A stretch of DNA of 64,000 nt from Aphrocallistes beatrix (Eukaryota > Porifera > Hexactinellida > Sceptrulophora > Aphrocallistidae), in assembly GCA_963281255.1 (NCBI GenBank), contig OY725502.1, positions 248,001-312,000 on the forward strand. Direction: 5' to 3'. A program made the translations under genes and the position numbers. Positions within the stretch are counted from its first letter, which is position 1. Each line of letters begins with the position of its first letter. Shown here piece after piece: positions 10,801-21,393 of the stretch. The notes under the pieces were generated by a model. It had not been told where the DNA came from. It ran no database searches and worked only from the letters and a program-made list of their open reading frames with translations.

Positions 10801-11183
10801 AAAGTATGTCTTTATTTTAGTGTTTAGCTACGTATATTTAAAATACATTGCCTCGTGTTCTTCGTTACCTTCTATGCATGGTTGTGTATAATATATAAAT
10901 TAAGATAATATTAAAATATGTTTACTGGTTGATCCCCCATGTTTTTCATTGCTTTCCAAAATTGGCGCCTATGACATCCAGGCATTTTGTTAAACAGAGT
11001 AGGAGCGAATATTAGAGGTGTGAAACCATGAACAAATACACAAGCATATAATTATCAACTAAAATCTAGTACATAAAGTTAAGAGGACAAAACAGTTCAA
11101 ATAAGCCAATAGAAAGTTATAACATGCTCAATACTAAAGGGTCTATATCTATGTACATCTAATGACACCAACAATACTGATCT

Positions 11184-12248
11184 TCAATTGTTCCCAATCA
11201 AAGGCCGGTATAAAGTGTTACTGAATCTTCTAGTAGGAGTATACATTGCGAATCTTTTCTTGAACAATCTTACGATTATCCTACACATAATGGAGATGTA
11301 CATAAGAAGAAGAGAGACTAATCCAACCATTAAAGTAACATTACCAACTACATTATTTATCTCAGGAAGCACTCGATTACCATTCAAAACATGTATATTT
11401 AAATGAATATATTTTCTTAGTAAACAATCATCCAGGAAGATAGCTTGGAGGAGAGTTGAGAAGATTGATACAACTATTCCAATTGTAAACGAGAGGATAT
11501 AAACAAAATATAGGATTGCATCTTTTTTATATGACTTCAGCATTTCCGACAATTTTCTATGAGAGTGTACATCTTCAAACAAAGCATCTCGTTCCCTTCT
11601 CCTTATCACACTGTACAACTCTCTCCCGTACTTCCAATACAAACACAAATGACCAATCAATGCAACCACTGTCATTATAGGTAAAGTCAGCATGAAGAGA
11701 GGCCAGTAGAAGATACTACACCACACACAGACTAGTTGTATGAACAGCCAAGCAAACATGACGCGTTCTCGTCTCATTATGTTTGTGATACGCTTCTCAC
11801 TGTACGCATGAGACAGGTAGGAGGTTAGTATGTGGATGAGGGACACGAACATTATTGTGGATGTAACAAAAAATGCTAAAATTGGTCTAGCGACTGGATA
11901 CTGATAAACATATTCGATATAGTATATTCCTCCAGTACAATTTGGCCTTTTCAGGTATTGCAAAGATAAACCGCCCCAAACTATACTGAGATGAAGTAAC
12001 ACTTCAAAAGCAGAAATGGCAGCAATGAATATAGACTTAATATAGTCAACTTTTGCATTCTTTAACTCCTCAAGACACCTTTCATCTGTCTGTTTCTTTA
12101 AATAGTATACTTTCTTCCTCAGTACTTTAATGCAAAACAAGAAATAGACACACCAAACAGTTCCAAATATGACATTACCAATAATACTGATGCCGGTTAT
12201 TATATGGATAAATTCAATTGGTCCGAAATCAGAGAAACTCAAAAACAT
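11184..12248 (-). CDS. 7TM receptor-like protein, array gene 6 (subgroup B)
   Basis: Single-exon 7TM gene, 354 residues from MFLSFSD, 49 bp after a TATA box (12290-12297). The frame is open to 12302, but that extension would overlap the TATA box. Outer loop with PNCTG sequon and YIEYVYQYPVARP. The last outer loop has DDC in place of GDC. C terminus LIGNN, unlike NK or NE elsewhere. Its half from ICL3 to the stop, plus the 3' flank, is nearly identical to that of gene 14. One substitution in ICL0/TM1 (FCIKVL for FRIKVL). Confidence 0.9.
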   Translation of the reverse strand: MFLSFSDFGPIEFIHIITGISIIGNVIFGTVWCVYFLFCIKVLRKKVYYLKKQTDERCLEELKNAKVDYIKSIFIAAISAFEVLLHLSIVWGGLSLQYLKRPNCTGGIYYIEYVYQYPVARPILAFFVTSTIMFVSLIHILTSYLSHAYSEKRITNIMRRERVMFAWLFIQLVCVWCSIFYWPLFMLTLPIMTVVALIGHLCLYWKYGRELYSVIRRRERDALFEDVHSHRKLSEMLKSYKKDAILYFVYILSFTIGIVVSIFSTLLQAIFLDDCLLRKYIHLNIHVLNGNRVLPEINNVVGNVTLMVGLVSLLLMYISIMCRIIVRLFKKRFAMYTPTRRFSNTLYRPLIGNN

Positions 12249-12289
12249 TGTGGATTTAACATCAAATGTAATCTTAGATAGAAAATTGT

Positions 12290-12297
12290 TATTTATA
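12290..12297 (-). promoter_or_regulatory. TATA box of 7TM gene 6
   Basis: TATAAATA on the minus strand, 49 bp before the ATG at 12248. Confidence 0.6.
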
Positions 12298-12302
12298 CTC
12301 AA

Positions 12303-12710
12303 CGGCCCATCCTACCGGATGCACCTACTAATTATGAATATATTATGGAAACGAAAGAACGCCTATAACCTACGCCTATTGGCTGATTCTCTGGGTAAGC
12401 ACGCCCTATGCTTTTCCATTATATGTTGATCATAGAGATAAACTAATGGCCACGTGCTATGTAGAACTCCCTAATAACTTATGTGAACATAGATGTCGCC
12501 ATTTGTAATAGGATCCTATGCAATGAGCACACCACAGCCATATTAATTGTTACAAGAAGAATAATCACTATTGAATGAGTGTGCTGGTCCCGGAAGCCTT
12601 TATACAAAAACAGCAAAATAGAAATATGGTCAAATAAGAATGCTTATGCGTACCCAGTATTATAGGGGTTTATAGCTGATATGCGCTAGGGTACAATACA
12701 GGACTGATCT
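12303..12710. other. spacer between 7TM genes 6 and 7
   Basis: About 0.4 kb; promoter side of gene 6 and 3' side of gene 7. No gene. This spacer has no counterpart in the right arm of the inverted duplication, consistent with loss during fusion of the two genes there. Confidence 0.6.
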
Positions 12711-13784
12711 TTATTTGTTTCCTATCAGAGGCTGGTACAAAGTGTTACGAGAAAATCTAGTAGGCTTCTTCATTGCAGCTCTTCTCTTGAACATTCTCAC
12801 GATCATTCTGCACATGATGAAGACGTATATAAAGAACAGTGATAATATTCCGAACATTAGAAGAGTATTATTAATTATGCCACTGATGCGATGGAATGCT
12901 CGATTCTCTTCATAAGACAAGAGATGAATGTTAAAATGAAGATATTTCTGAAATGAGCAATCGTCAAACAATAATGCTTGAAGGGTATATGAGAATATTG
13001 ACAATAATATCGCACTTGTAAACAAGAAGATGTAAACAAAATACAGGATTGCATCGTTTTTATATGACTTCAGCATTTCACTTAACTTCCTATGAGAGTG
13101 TACATCTTCAAACAAAGCATCTCGTTCCCTTCTCCTTATCACACTGTACAACTCTCTCCCGTACTTCCAATACAAACACAAATGACCAATCAATGCAACC
13201 ACTGTCATTATAGGTAAAGTCAGTATGAAGAGAGGCCAGTAGAAGATACTACACCACACACAGACTAGTTGTATGAACAGCCAAGCAAACATGACGCGTT
13301 CTCGTCTCATTATGTTTGTGATACGCTTCTCACTGTACGCATGAGACAGGTAGGAGGTTAGTATGTGGATGAGGGAGACGAATACTATAGTAGTGGCAGC
13401 AATAAATGATAAAATTGTTCTAGCAACTGGATAGTGATATGTGTATTCAAGGTAGTCTATTCTATTTGTACTTGAACAGTTTGATACTTTTGTGTATTTT
13501 AGAAATATTTCGATCTCAGTAATTCCAAGATGGGCTAACACTTCAAAAGCAGAAATGGCAGCAATAAATATAGACTTAATATAGTCAACTTTTGCATCTT
13601 TTAACTCCTCAAGACACCTTTCATCTGTCTGTTTCTTTAAATAGTATACTTTCTTCCTTAGTGTGTTAATGCGAAACAAATAATAAACAAACCAAACAGA
13701 GCCAAAAATAATATTACCAATGACACTGATACCAGTTATTATATGGAGACATTTCAATAATGTGTGAGAGAAATCGGGAAACAT
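12711..13784 (-). CDS. 7TM receptor-like protein, array gene 7 (subgroup B)
   Basis: Single-exon 7TM gene, 357 residues from MFPDFSH. The N-terminal half through TM3 (SNCSSTNRIDYLEYTYHYP in the first outer loop) and the 5' flank are nearly identical to gene 14; the C-terminal half is not. TM1 variant GSVWFVYYLFRINTL is shared only with gene 14. DDC in the last outer loop; C-terminal LIGNK; stop codon in AATAAA. Only a weak TATA-like motif (TATAAC, about 40 bp upstream) is seen. Confidence 0.9.
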   Translation of the reverse strand: MFPDFSHTLLKCLHIITGISVIGNIIFGSVWFVYYLFRINTLRKKVYYLKKQTDERCLEELKDAKVDYIKSIFIAAISAFEVLAHLGITEIEIFLKYTKVSNCSSTNRIDYLEYTYHYPVARTILSFIAATTIVFVSLIHILTSYLSHAYSEKRITNIMRRERVMFAWLFIQLVCVWCSIFYWPLFILTLPIMTVVALIGHLCLYWKYGRELYSVIRRRERDALFEDVHSHRKLSEMLKSYKNDAILYFVYIFLFTSAILLSIFSYTLQALLFDDCSFQKYLHFNIHLLSYEENRAFHRISGIINNTLLMFGILSLFFIYVFIMCRMIVRMFKRRAAMKKPTRFSRNTLYQPLIGNK

Positions 13785-14952
13785 ACTTGAGTAGTCAAAT
13801 TCACACTGAATGCAATGTTATACATATACAAATCCTAAATATATGTATATTATATGCTAACCTTGTAATCATACAATGCTATCTGCTATGGATCAAAATG
13901 TATCTTAGTACAGTATAGACATACATCAGCAATCTTACTGGGTACTGGGTAGGGCGACCTATGCTTTTCACTTTATGCTGACCAATAGGATGTTCCTCCT
14001 AAAATAGCATATTATGCTACTTACATGTGACATATATTGTCCTTTCTGTGTATGATATCAATTCTGGAAATTAGCATCTGATGGTATAATGTTGTTTTGA
14101 ATTGTATTGTGATTACATTTGTGTTAGCATTACTCGTATTTAGATAAACTCGATAACATTTATAACATTGCATTCCAGTATTCACATTGTCTAAAGTGGT
14201 GATAAGCTAAGTAACAAAGATAGCAGGTTGATAGCATTAAGCAAGATTTGAAATCAAATCAATAGCATCTCTTATGAGAAAATATTAATATTTTAAATAA
14301 GCTTTTGGACCGATTTATGAGAAATATTTTATCCTGATAGCGAATGTAGAAGTGCACTGGCTTGTTTGTGATGCAGCTACCGAAAACTTCGTGTGAGGCG
14401 AAGCAAGCATTTTCGATTTTGCATGGAGGAATAATTTGGAGCATTTAGCGATCAGATATGGACATAGTAGTTCTGTTTGTTTCCTCACATTTATATATCG
14501 ATTTTATAAGAAATAGACTTACCATTTGACAGAAGATCTGATTTGTGCTTTTATATTTTATGACATGTGGTACAAATGGTTCTTATATATTTTGCCCCAT
14601 AATCTAGGTCTTTTAACAAAAAAATGCAATTTCTGAAATATTTAATTTCCATCTATCTATGAACTCCCGATCGTAGAGAGGTACCACGTTGTGCCACATG
14701 GTTTAAACTGCAATGAAGTGCCAAATTAAAAAATATTATGTGCTGCAACCTCTTTAATAGTAAACATTCATTTGTTCAAAAATTGTTCAAAAATATACCA
14801 TCCATAATAAACAAACAAAACAATCATTCCCTAATAGAGCTATATAAGGAACATTAAAGTTTTGAGGAAAGAATCTAAGACTACTGCACAGCTCTTAATG
14901 TACAGTAAATAGCTGTTAATGGTATTTATTAAGGACTTATTGTACAACATTC
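13785..14952. other. spacer between 7TM genes 7 and 8
   Basis: No gene. The first 540 bp belong to the left arm of the inverted duplication. The remainder is AT-rich with nothing recognised; the 61-codon frame near 14259 has no support. Confidence 0.55.
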
Positions 14953-16041
14953 TCATTCGTTCCCCATCAGAGGCTGGTACAAAGTGCTTGGCGTCTTAGT
15001 GGGATTATACATCGCTTTCCTTTGCTTGATCATTCCCGCAATTAGTGTATACATGATGGAGATGTGGATGAAGAGAAGTGAGAATATCAGAAAAAATGCA
15101 AATACTGTTTCGACTGTATGAGAGATTGTTTCATCTTTCGTGGTTTCTTTTCCAATCAGGATATGAATGTCCAGATGAAAAGCTTTTAGGATTTGGCAAT
15201 TCCCAAAAAGCAATGTTTGAACAGTTACCATAAGTACTGCGATTATAAAGACCCCTATAAATGCGCAGATGTAAACAAAATATTGGATTGCAGTATACTT
15301 ATATGACTTCAACATTTCTGACAACTTCCTATGAGAGTGTACATCTTCAAACAAAGCATCTCGTTCCCTTCTCCTTATCACACTGTACAACTCTCTCCCG
15401 TACTTCCAATACAAACACAAATGACCAATCAATGCAACCACTGCCATTATAGGTAAAGTCAGTACGAAGAGAGGCCAGTAGAAGATACTACACCACACAC
15501 AGACTAGTTGTATGAACAGCCAAGCAAACATGACGCGTTCTCGTCTCATTATGTTTGTGATACGCTTCTCACTGTACGCATGAGACAGGTAGGAGGTTAG
15601 TATGTGGATGAGGGACACGGACATTATTAAGGAAATAAAAGCAAGCACGTAAATTCCTCTGTAGGCCTGAGAATAATAGGAATATTCGAGAATATAGAGT
15701 CCACATGTACCACTGGGCAGTTTGAAGATATTCTGATACATCATAGCCCCAGCCACACCAAGATGAGTTGACACTTCAAAAAAAGAAATGGCAGCAATGA
15801 ATATGGACTTAATATAGTCAACTTTTGCATTATTTATCGCATCAAAACACCTTTCGTCTGTCTGTTTCTTTAAATAGTATACTTTCTTCCTCAGTACTTT
15901 AATGCGAAACAAGAAATAGACACACCAAACAGTTCCAAAGAGAATGTTACAGATTGTTGCGATACTGAGTAAAAGGTCAATGACGGAAATGAATATTCCA
16001 GATAGACTAGAGGTATCCAAGACAAATGGTTTGAAAAGCAT
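14953..16041 (-). CDS. 7TM receptor-like protein, array gene 8 (subgroup C)
   Basis: Single-exon 7TM gene, 362 residues from MLFKPFVLDTSS, with a TATA box 41-47 bp upstream. Subgroup C first outer loop (LPSGTCGLYILEYSYYSQAYR) keeps the Cys but, unlike almost all other copies, has no N-x-S/T sequon. GNC replaces GDC in the last loop. ICL3 ends SYKYTAIQYF instead of SYKNDAILYF. C-terminal LMGNE. Closest to gene 15 in the C-terminal half (KAFHLDIHILIGKETTK). Confidence 0.9.
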   Translation of the reverse strand: MLFKPFVLDTSSLSGIFISVIDLLLSIATICNILFGTVWCVYFLFRIKVLRKKVYYLKKQTDERCFDAINNAKVDYIKSIFIAAISFFEVSTHLGVAGAMMYQNIFKLPSGTCGLYILEYSYYSQAYRGIYVLAFISLIMSVSLIHILTSYLSHAYSEKRITNIMRRERVMFAWLFIQLVCVWCSIFYWPLFVLTLPIMAVVALIGHLCLYWKYGRELYSVIRRRERDALFEDVHSHRKLSEMLKSYKYTAIQYFVYICAFIGVFIIAVLMVTVQTLLFGNCQILKAFHLDIHILIGKETTKDETISHTVETVFAFFLIFSLLFIHISIMYTLIAGMIKQRKAMYNPTKTPSTLYQPLMGNE

Positions 16042-16081
16042 TGTAGTTACTTCAATTTGATCCTAGTTTAACTTTAAATAC

Positions 16082-16088
16082 ATTTATA
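16082..16088 (-). promoter_or_regulatory. TATA box of 7TM gene 8
   Basis: TATAAAT on the minus strand, 41-47 bp before the ATG at 16041. Confidence 0.55.
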
Positions 16089-16437
16089 CCTAATAGGATC
16101 ATTATATTGCCTTTCAATGATTTGGCAATTATGCACATAGGGACAGTTATTAGATGAACCAATACAGTGCAGTAGAGTATTGTATATCACCCATTAATTC
16201 AAATAGCTCGTATTATCCATTATAAAGTTAGGGATATTGTTAATTCAAGTGTATGTGCTTTACAACCTACTGAGCTATCCGCTAAGAATTGACTTGATAT
16301 ATTGGAGGATTTCTCGTAAGTACTTACTTACTGACCTAGTGAACCATTCACTAGGTCAGTAACGACTTATGAGAAATGCTCAAAAATATCTTACACTTCA
16401 ATGTCAATTAAATTTAACGAGTAGGATGTCTCATGGT

Positions 16438-16756
16438 CATAGGCGTCGTAACCCACCCGGTTACCCGGCAATGGCCGGGCGGCCCAGAGGGAATGCCGGG
16501 TAGTGCCGGGTAGTACCCGGTCCCCCGGGTGCTACCCGATGAAAAGACCGGGTACTACCCGGTAAAAAGCTTAGTGCTATTATGTACTGGTAATTGGCTG
16601 TTACTGATTCCTCATGTAGATCAAGGGTTCACGGCCCATTTGGCTGACGGTATCGCTGGATCAGCTGAAGATACGGCCCGATTAACTGACTGAACGGCCC
16701 TGGATTATTGTGGCCGGGCAGTTCAAGGGTAGGAAATAAAGTTTACGACGCCTATG
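16438..16756. mobile_element. GC-rich hAT-like non-autonomous element
   Basis: About 319 bp bounded by the inverted ends CATAGGCGTCGTAA and TTACGACGCCTATG and by a perfect 8-bp target duplication CTCATGGT (16430-16437 and 16757-16764). The interior has many CCGGGT/ACCCGG units able to fold back. No coding capacity. The 8-bp duplication suggests hAT; no transposase is in the window. Confidence 0.8.
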
Positions 16757-17234
16757 CTCATGGTACTGATAGACATCAGTATTCTTTACTAAATTTCACA
16801 ATTCGGATTTTAGACATATATTGGTATTTTTACAGATTTTAGCAAACTAACACAATTATTCTTGAGAGTAGTATCACTGTGTTTCCCGCACAGCGTGTTA
16901 AGCAGCTTGTGTTATTCAAAAATGCAATTTACTCAAATAAACGGCACAAATGTTGCAAAGTTTACGTACTTCAGAATAATCTTGAGGGAAACACTGTATC
17001 ACTGCACCTGTGTTAGTGAGGTACTAATTAATGAACAGGAATTTTCATTGGAGAAAGGACGTTCGTTAGTTAAGAGGCCAGTTGATATTAAAAACAGTGT
17101 GATTCGAACCCCCAAAGGTAAATATTGATAATTTGATCATTATTTTTAAATATTATATATAATAATATCATTTCACACATGCACATACATAAATGTTCAT
17201 ATAGTTAATTCATGACTAACAACAAGCACAGTTC
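16757..17234. other. spacer between 7TM genes 8 and 9
   Basis: No supported gene. A frame of 88 codons at 16862-17128 has no family resemblance and no promoter signal, so it is left out. From about 17140 the sequence is the 3' flank repeated downstream of gene 10. Confidence 0.5.
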
Positions 17235-18725
17235 TCATTCATTTCCCATTAAAGGTTGGCGCAAAGTCTTGTGTGTTTCATTGGTTGGATTATACATCCC
17301 ATTCCTTCTTCTAATCATTCTCATGATTAGTTTGCACATGATGTAGATGTAGATAAAGAGCAGTGGGAACGTCATAATTGTCAGTGAAATCACCTCGATC
17401 ACTTCAAACATTGACTTTTCCTCTTTGGTCTCGCTTCCAAGCATATTGTGAATATTTAAATGAAAAAGACCTTGAATTTGGCAATTTCCAAAAAGCAATA
17501 CTTGAACAATGACTACGAGAAATTCGATCATAAAGACACTTATAAATAGACAAATGTAAACAAAATATAGGATTGCATCAATTTTATAGTCCTTCAGCAT
17601 TTCTGACAATTTTCTATGAGAGTGTACATCTTCAAACAAAGCATCTCGTTCCCTTCTCCTTATCACACTGTACAACTCTCTCCCGTACTTCCAATACAAA
17701 TACAAATGACCAATAAATGCAACCACTGTCATTATAGGCACAGTCAGCATGAAGAGAGGCCAGTAGAAGATACTACACCACACACAGACTAGTTGTATGA
17801 ACAGCCAAGCAAACATGACGCGTTCTCGTCTCATTATGTTAGTGATACGCTTCTCACTGTATGCATGAGACAGGTAGGAGGTTAGTATGTGGATGAGGGA
17901 CACGAACATTATTATACAACTAATTAGAAACGCAAAATATGCTCTAAATCCTTGAGAATCATGGACATATTTAGCGAAGAATGTTCCACACGAATCATTT
18001 GGCAGCTTGAGGACGTTAGGATATGCAAAAGCCCCAACCATCGAAAGATGAAATATCACTTCAAAACCAGAAATGGCAGCAAGCAATATAGACTTAATAT
18101 AATCAACTTTTGCATTATTCAACTCACCTAGACACCTTTCATCTGTCTGTTTCTTTAAATAGTATACTTTCTTCCTAAGTACTTTAGTGCGAAACAAAAA
18201 ATACAGAAACCAAACAATTCCAAAGAGAAAATTAAAAATAAGCCCAATAGTGTTTATTAACAAAAATATGAAAATGATTATGTGCTTTAAATCTGAAAAT
18301 TTGTAAAACATCTTTTCGAGTTTTACAATTTCATTCAAATATATAGTTTAATATACTCGACTTAGCTAGCTAAATTGTCCTCAATGATTATTTCATAGCC
18401 TTTCTGTTAGATTAGTTATAAGATGAGCAATACACTTCAGCAAAGTAATATCCCTAACTTTCATTACTTCATTGGAATTACTATTAAGTAATCAATATCA
18501 AATATATGAAATATAAGTGCTTTCAGCTAATCAACAAAATACGGATAAATTGTTTGATTTTTGTTTTAAGATTAATAATCCATTAAATCATTGTGGATAT
18601 TTAGAAACAAGCTTACTTGTTAGCAGTGATATCACAAGTCAACTTCAAGCACCCTTTGGGAATTTTTCAATCCTTTATGCAGCATTCTAAATTTTAGAGA
18701 AATAGTGATGCTAAAGAATAATGGA
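17140..18725 (-). repeat. direct duplication unit with gene 9
   Basis: Gene 9 plus both flanks match 19440-21025 with gene 10 in the same orientation, so this is a tandem segmental duplication with a period of about 2.3 kb. About 0.7 kb of other sequence separates the two units. Confidence 0.8.
17235..18311 (-). CDS. 7TM receptor-like protein, array gene 9 (subgroup C)
   Basis: Single-exon 7TM gene, 358 residues from MFYKFSDLK, aligned with MFLNFSDLK of gene 10. The frame is open to an ATG at 18338. TM1 has the variant GIVWFLYFLFRTKVL shared in part with gene 10. First outer loop NDSCGTFFAKYVHDSQGFR with NDS sequon. GNC in the last loop. C terminus RQPLMGNE, lacking the Tyr of most copies. 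TA-rich sequence (TATATA near 18340-18346) lies upstream but is less well placed than in other copies. Confidence 0.9.
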   Translation of the reverse strand: MFYKFSDLKHIIIFIFLLINTIGLIFNFLFGIVWFLYFLFRTKVLRKKVYYLKKQTDERCLGELNNAKVDYIKSILLAAISGFEVIFHLSMVGAFAYPNVLKLPNDSCGTFFAKYVHDSQGFRAYFAFLISCIIMFVSLIHILTSYLSHAYSEKRITNIMRRERVMFAWLFIQLVCVWCSIFYWPLFMLTVPIMTVVAFIGHLYLYWKYGRELYSVIRRRERDALFEDVHSHRKLSEMLKDYKIDAILYFVYICLFISVFMIEFLVVIVQVLLFGNCQIQGLFHLNIHNMLGSETKEEKSMFEVIEVISLTIMTFPLLFIYIYIMCKLIMRMIRRRNGMYNPTNETHKTLRQPLMGNE

Positions 18726-19534
18726 GAGTTCATACATGCCAACTTGAGTCATGATAAATCGGGAGGCGATAGAAAAGTATTACACATGGAATCCATAAAA
18801 TCGGGGCATAATGGAGAAATTTCATGTAAAAGCGGGATACTCGTTAAAATTAGATCAATACAAGAGCGAAAAAGCGGGACATCCCGCCTAAAAACCAGAC
18901 GGTTGGGCAAGTATGAGAGTTGGGATCGGGTCAGGTTCTGAAAATTTAACCAAACTCCAACTCGGTATTGGCGCCAATTTTTATTTGGTTACACTAGGCG
19001 CCAAACAAACAAACGAACAAACACTTTGTGCTCACCAGCCGCGCAGCGTAAGCGAGGGAAGCGAGTTTGTACCAAAAAGTTCTAAAAACTATCAAATTAT
19101 TGGCTAAGAATATAAGGCAAATGTCTCAAGCACTGACAGAGCCAGGATTTTCACTAAGGGGAGCCCAAGAGCGAGCGAAGCGATCGAAAAAATCTATATC
19201 TTTCATTTATCAATTCATTTACTACCATTACTACCATTTCACTTGTGCCAGTGTTTCTATCAGTATTACAGCTCAACTATTGAATCAATAGCGTATTTAG
19301 CAAACTGTATCTAGCGTCGTTTTTATAATCTAGGAACGTAACCCCACTATTCTCATTGAACTAACGTTTGCCGTTCGCGATTATGCCATTCGCGACAATT
19401 CTCAGGAACGTACCCCCGCGAACGGCGAGGATACCTGTACTATCTTTAAATATTCCAGATAATAATATCATTTCACACATACACATACAGAAATGTTCAT
19501 ATAGCTAATTCATGACTAATAACAAGCACAGTTC
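18339..19534. other. spacer between 7TM genes 9 and 10
   Basis: No gene. To about 18725 it is duplicated 5' flank. 18765-18915 is a GCGGGAC-type repeat. 18958-19010 contains two GGCGCCAA motifs. 19130-19180 holds AGCGAGCGAAGCGA. 19350-19430 has TTCGCGA/GAACGGCGAGG palindromic pieces. These look like layered repeat insertions between the two duplication units. Confidence 0.5.
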
Positions 19535-21025
19535 TCATTCATTTCCTATTAAAGGTTGGCGCAAAGTCTTGTGTGTTTCATTGGTTGGATTATACATCCC
19601 ATTCCTTCTTTTAATCATTCTCATGATTAGTTTGCACATGATGTAGATGTAGATAAAGAGCAGTGGGAGCGTCATAATTGTCAGTGAAATTACGCTGATC
19701 ACTTCAAACATTGTCGTTTTCTCTGGGGTCCCTTTTCCAAGCATAATGTGAATCTTCAAATGAAACAAAATTTTTTTGCAATCTCCATAAAATGTTTGGA
19801 CAATGGCTAGGAGCAATTGGATTGTGAAGACACTTATAAATATACAGATGTAAACAAAATAGAGGATTGCATCGATTTTATAGTCCTTTAGCATTCCTAA
19901 CAACTTATCATGAGTGTGTACATCTTCAAACAAAGCATCTCGTTCCCTTCTCCTTATCACACTGTACAACTCTCTCCCATACTTCCAATACAAACACAAG
20001 TGACCAATCAATGCAACCACTGTCATTATAGGTAAAGTCAGTATGAAGAGAGGCCAGTAGAAGATACTACACCACACACAGACTAGTTGTATGAACAGCC
20101 AAGCAAACATGACGCGTTCTCGTCTCATTATGTTTGTGATACGCTTCTCACTGTACGCATGAGACAGGTAGGAGGTTAGTATGTGGATGAGGGACACGAA
20201 TGTTATTATGGAAGTAATTGTAAATGCAAAATATGCTCTAAATCCTTGAGAATCATGCAAATATTCAGTGAAGTATGTTCCACACGAATCATTTGGCAGC
20301 TTGAGGACGTTTTGATATGCAATAGCCCCAGCCTCCGAAAGATGAAATAGCACTTCAAAAATGGTAATGGCAGCAAGAAATATAGACTTAATATGGTCGA
20401 CTTTTGCATTATTCAACTCACCTAGACACCTTTCATCTGTCTGTTTCTTTAAATAGTATACTTTCTTTCTCAGTACTTTAATGCGAAACAAGAAATACAG
20501 AAACCAAACAATTCCAAAGAGAATGTTAACAACAAATCCAATAATGTTTATTAACAAAAAGATAGCAAGAATTATATGCTTTAAATCTGAGAAATTTAAA
20601 AACATCTTTCGAGTTTTACAATTTCATTCAAATATATAGTTTAATATACTCGACTTAGCTAGCTAAATTGTCCTCAATGATTATTCCATAGCCTTTCTGT
20701 TAGATTAGTTATAAGATGAGCAATACACTTCAGCAAAGTAATATCCCTAATTTTCATTACTTCATTGGAATTACTATTAAGTAATCAATATAAAATATAT
20801 GAAATATAAGTGCTTTCAGCTAATCAACAAAATACGGATAAATTGTTTGATAAGAAGAATATTTGTTTTAGGTTTAATAATCTGTTAAATCATTGTGGAT
20901 ATTTAGAAACAAGCATACTTGTTAGCAGTGATACTATATGTTCGCTTCAAGCAAACTTTGGGAATTTTTCAATCCTTTGTGCAGCATTCTAAATTTTAGA
21001 GAAATAGTGATGCTAAGAAATAATG
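19440..21025 (-). repeat. direct duplication unit with gene 10
   Basis: Second copy of the 17140-18725 unit. The flank around 20606-20790 is almost identical to 18330-18510. Confidence 0.8.
19535..20605 (-). CDS. 7TM receptor-like protein, array gene 10 (subgroup C)
   Basis: Single-exon 7TM gene, 356 residues from MFLNFSDLKH. Tandem partner of gene 9 with the same NDSCGT first outer loop. The last outer loop is one residue shorter (FYGDCKKILFHLKIH). ICL1 reads KVDHIKS where almost all copies have KVDYIKS. C-terminal RQPLIGNE. The 5' flank is shared with gene 9, so both are probably under similar control. Confidence 0.9.
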   Translation of the reverse strand: MFLNFSDLKHIILAIFLLINIIGFVVNILFGIVWFLYFLFRIKVLRKKVYYLKKQTDERCLGELNNAKVDHIKSIFLAAITIFEVLFHLSEAGAIAYQNVLKLPNDSCGTYFTEYLHDSQGFRAYFAFTITSIITFVSLIHILTSYLSHAYSEKRITNIMRRERVMFAWLFIQLVCVWCSIFYWPLFILTLPIMTVVALIGHLCLYWKYGRELYSVIRRRERDALFEDVHTHDKLLGMLKDYKIDAILYFVYICIFISVFTIQLLLAIVQTFYGDCKKILFHLKIHIMLGKGTPEKTTMFEVISVISLTIMTLPLLFIYIYIMCKLIMRMIKRRNGMYNPTNETHKTLRQPLIGNE

Positions 21026-21393
21026 GAGAGTTCATACATGCCAACTTGAGTCATGATAAAACTGCTGTGATTGCCTAATAAATACTCATTTTTACAGTCT
21101 ATGTAAAATGGCATAAGAAAAGTTGCCAAAATCTGTACTGTCAATCCACTAAAAAATCTCAGATCATGGCCCCCCTTGCCCCCTTGGATCCGTCCCTGGT
21201 TTCAAGTCCTGTCCAAAATAGTAAATATTTTGATAGGAACATATTAAAAGGATTATTATAGATAAATATTAAAAGGAGAATGACGGTGGGACGATTTAAG
21301 GTAATTAGGCATGAAATACAATTCTATCCAAATAATCCATGGTGTCATATTATATTAACATGCATATATGTATGACAAAGAACAAACACAATC
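20606..21393. other. spacer between 7TM genes 10 and 11
   Basis: No gene. To about 21025 it is duplicated flank of gene 10. From about 21324 it is the 3' flank shared by genes 11, 12 and 13. Confidence 0.55.

Larger units (their letters stand above)
10010..11183. other. convergent spacer between 7TM genes 5 and 6
   Basis: No gene. 10085-10199 is a dispersed repeat with a second copy at 61688-61798. From 10216 the sequence is the left arm of the inverted duplication. 10620-10800 holds a repeat rich in GCGGGAC. Confidence 0.6.
10216..14329 (+). repeat. inverted duplication, left arm (genes 6 and 7)
   Basis: The reverse complement of this arm matches 28066-30558. It contains both flanks and two full genes (6 and 7), whereas the right arm holds a single gene. 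About 1.53 kb of the size difference equals the distance between equivalent points of genes 6 and 7. A further 180 bp or so near 14045-14225 is absent from the right arm. Confidence 0.85.

Noticed and set aside
16862..17128. 88-codon frame between genes 8 and 9
   Set aside because: No homology, no promoter signal, spans ordinary spacer DNA.
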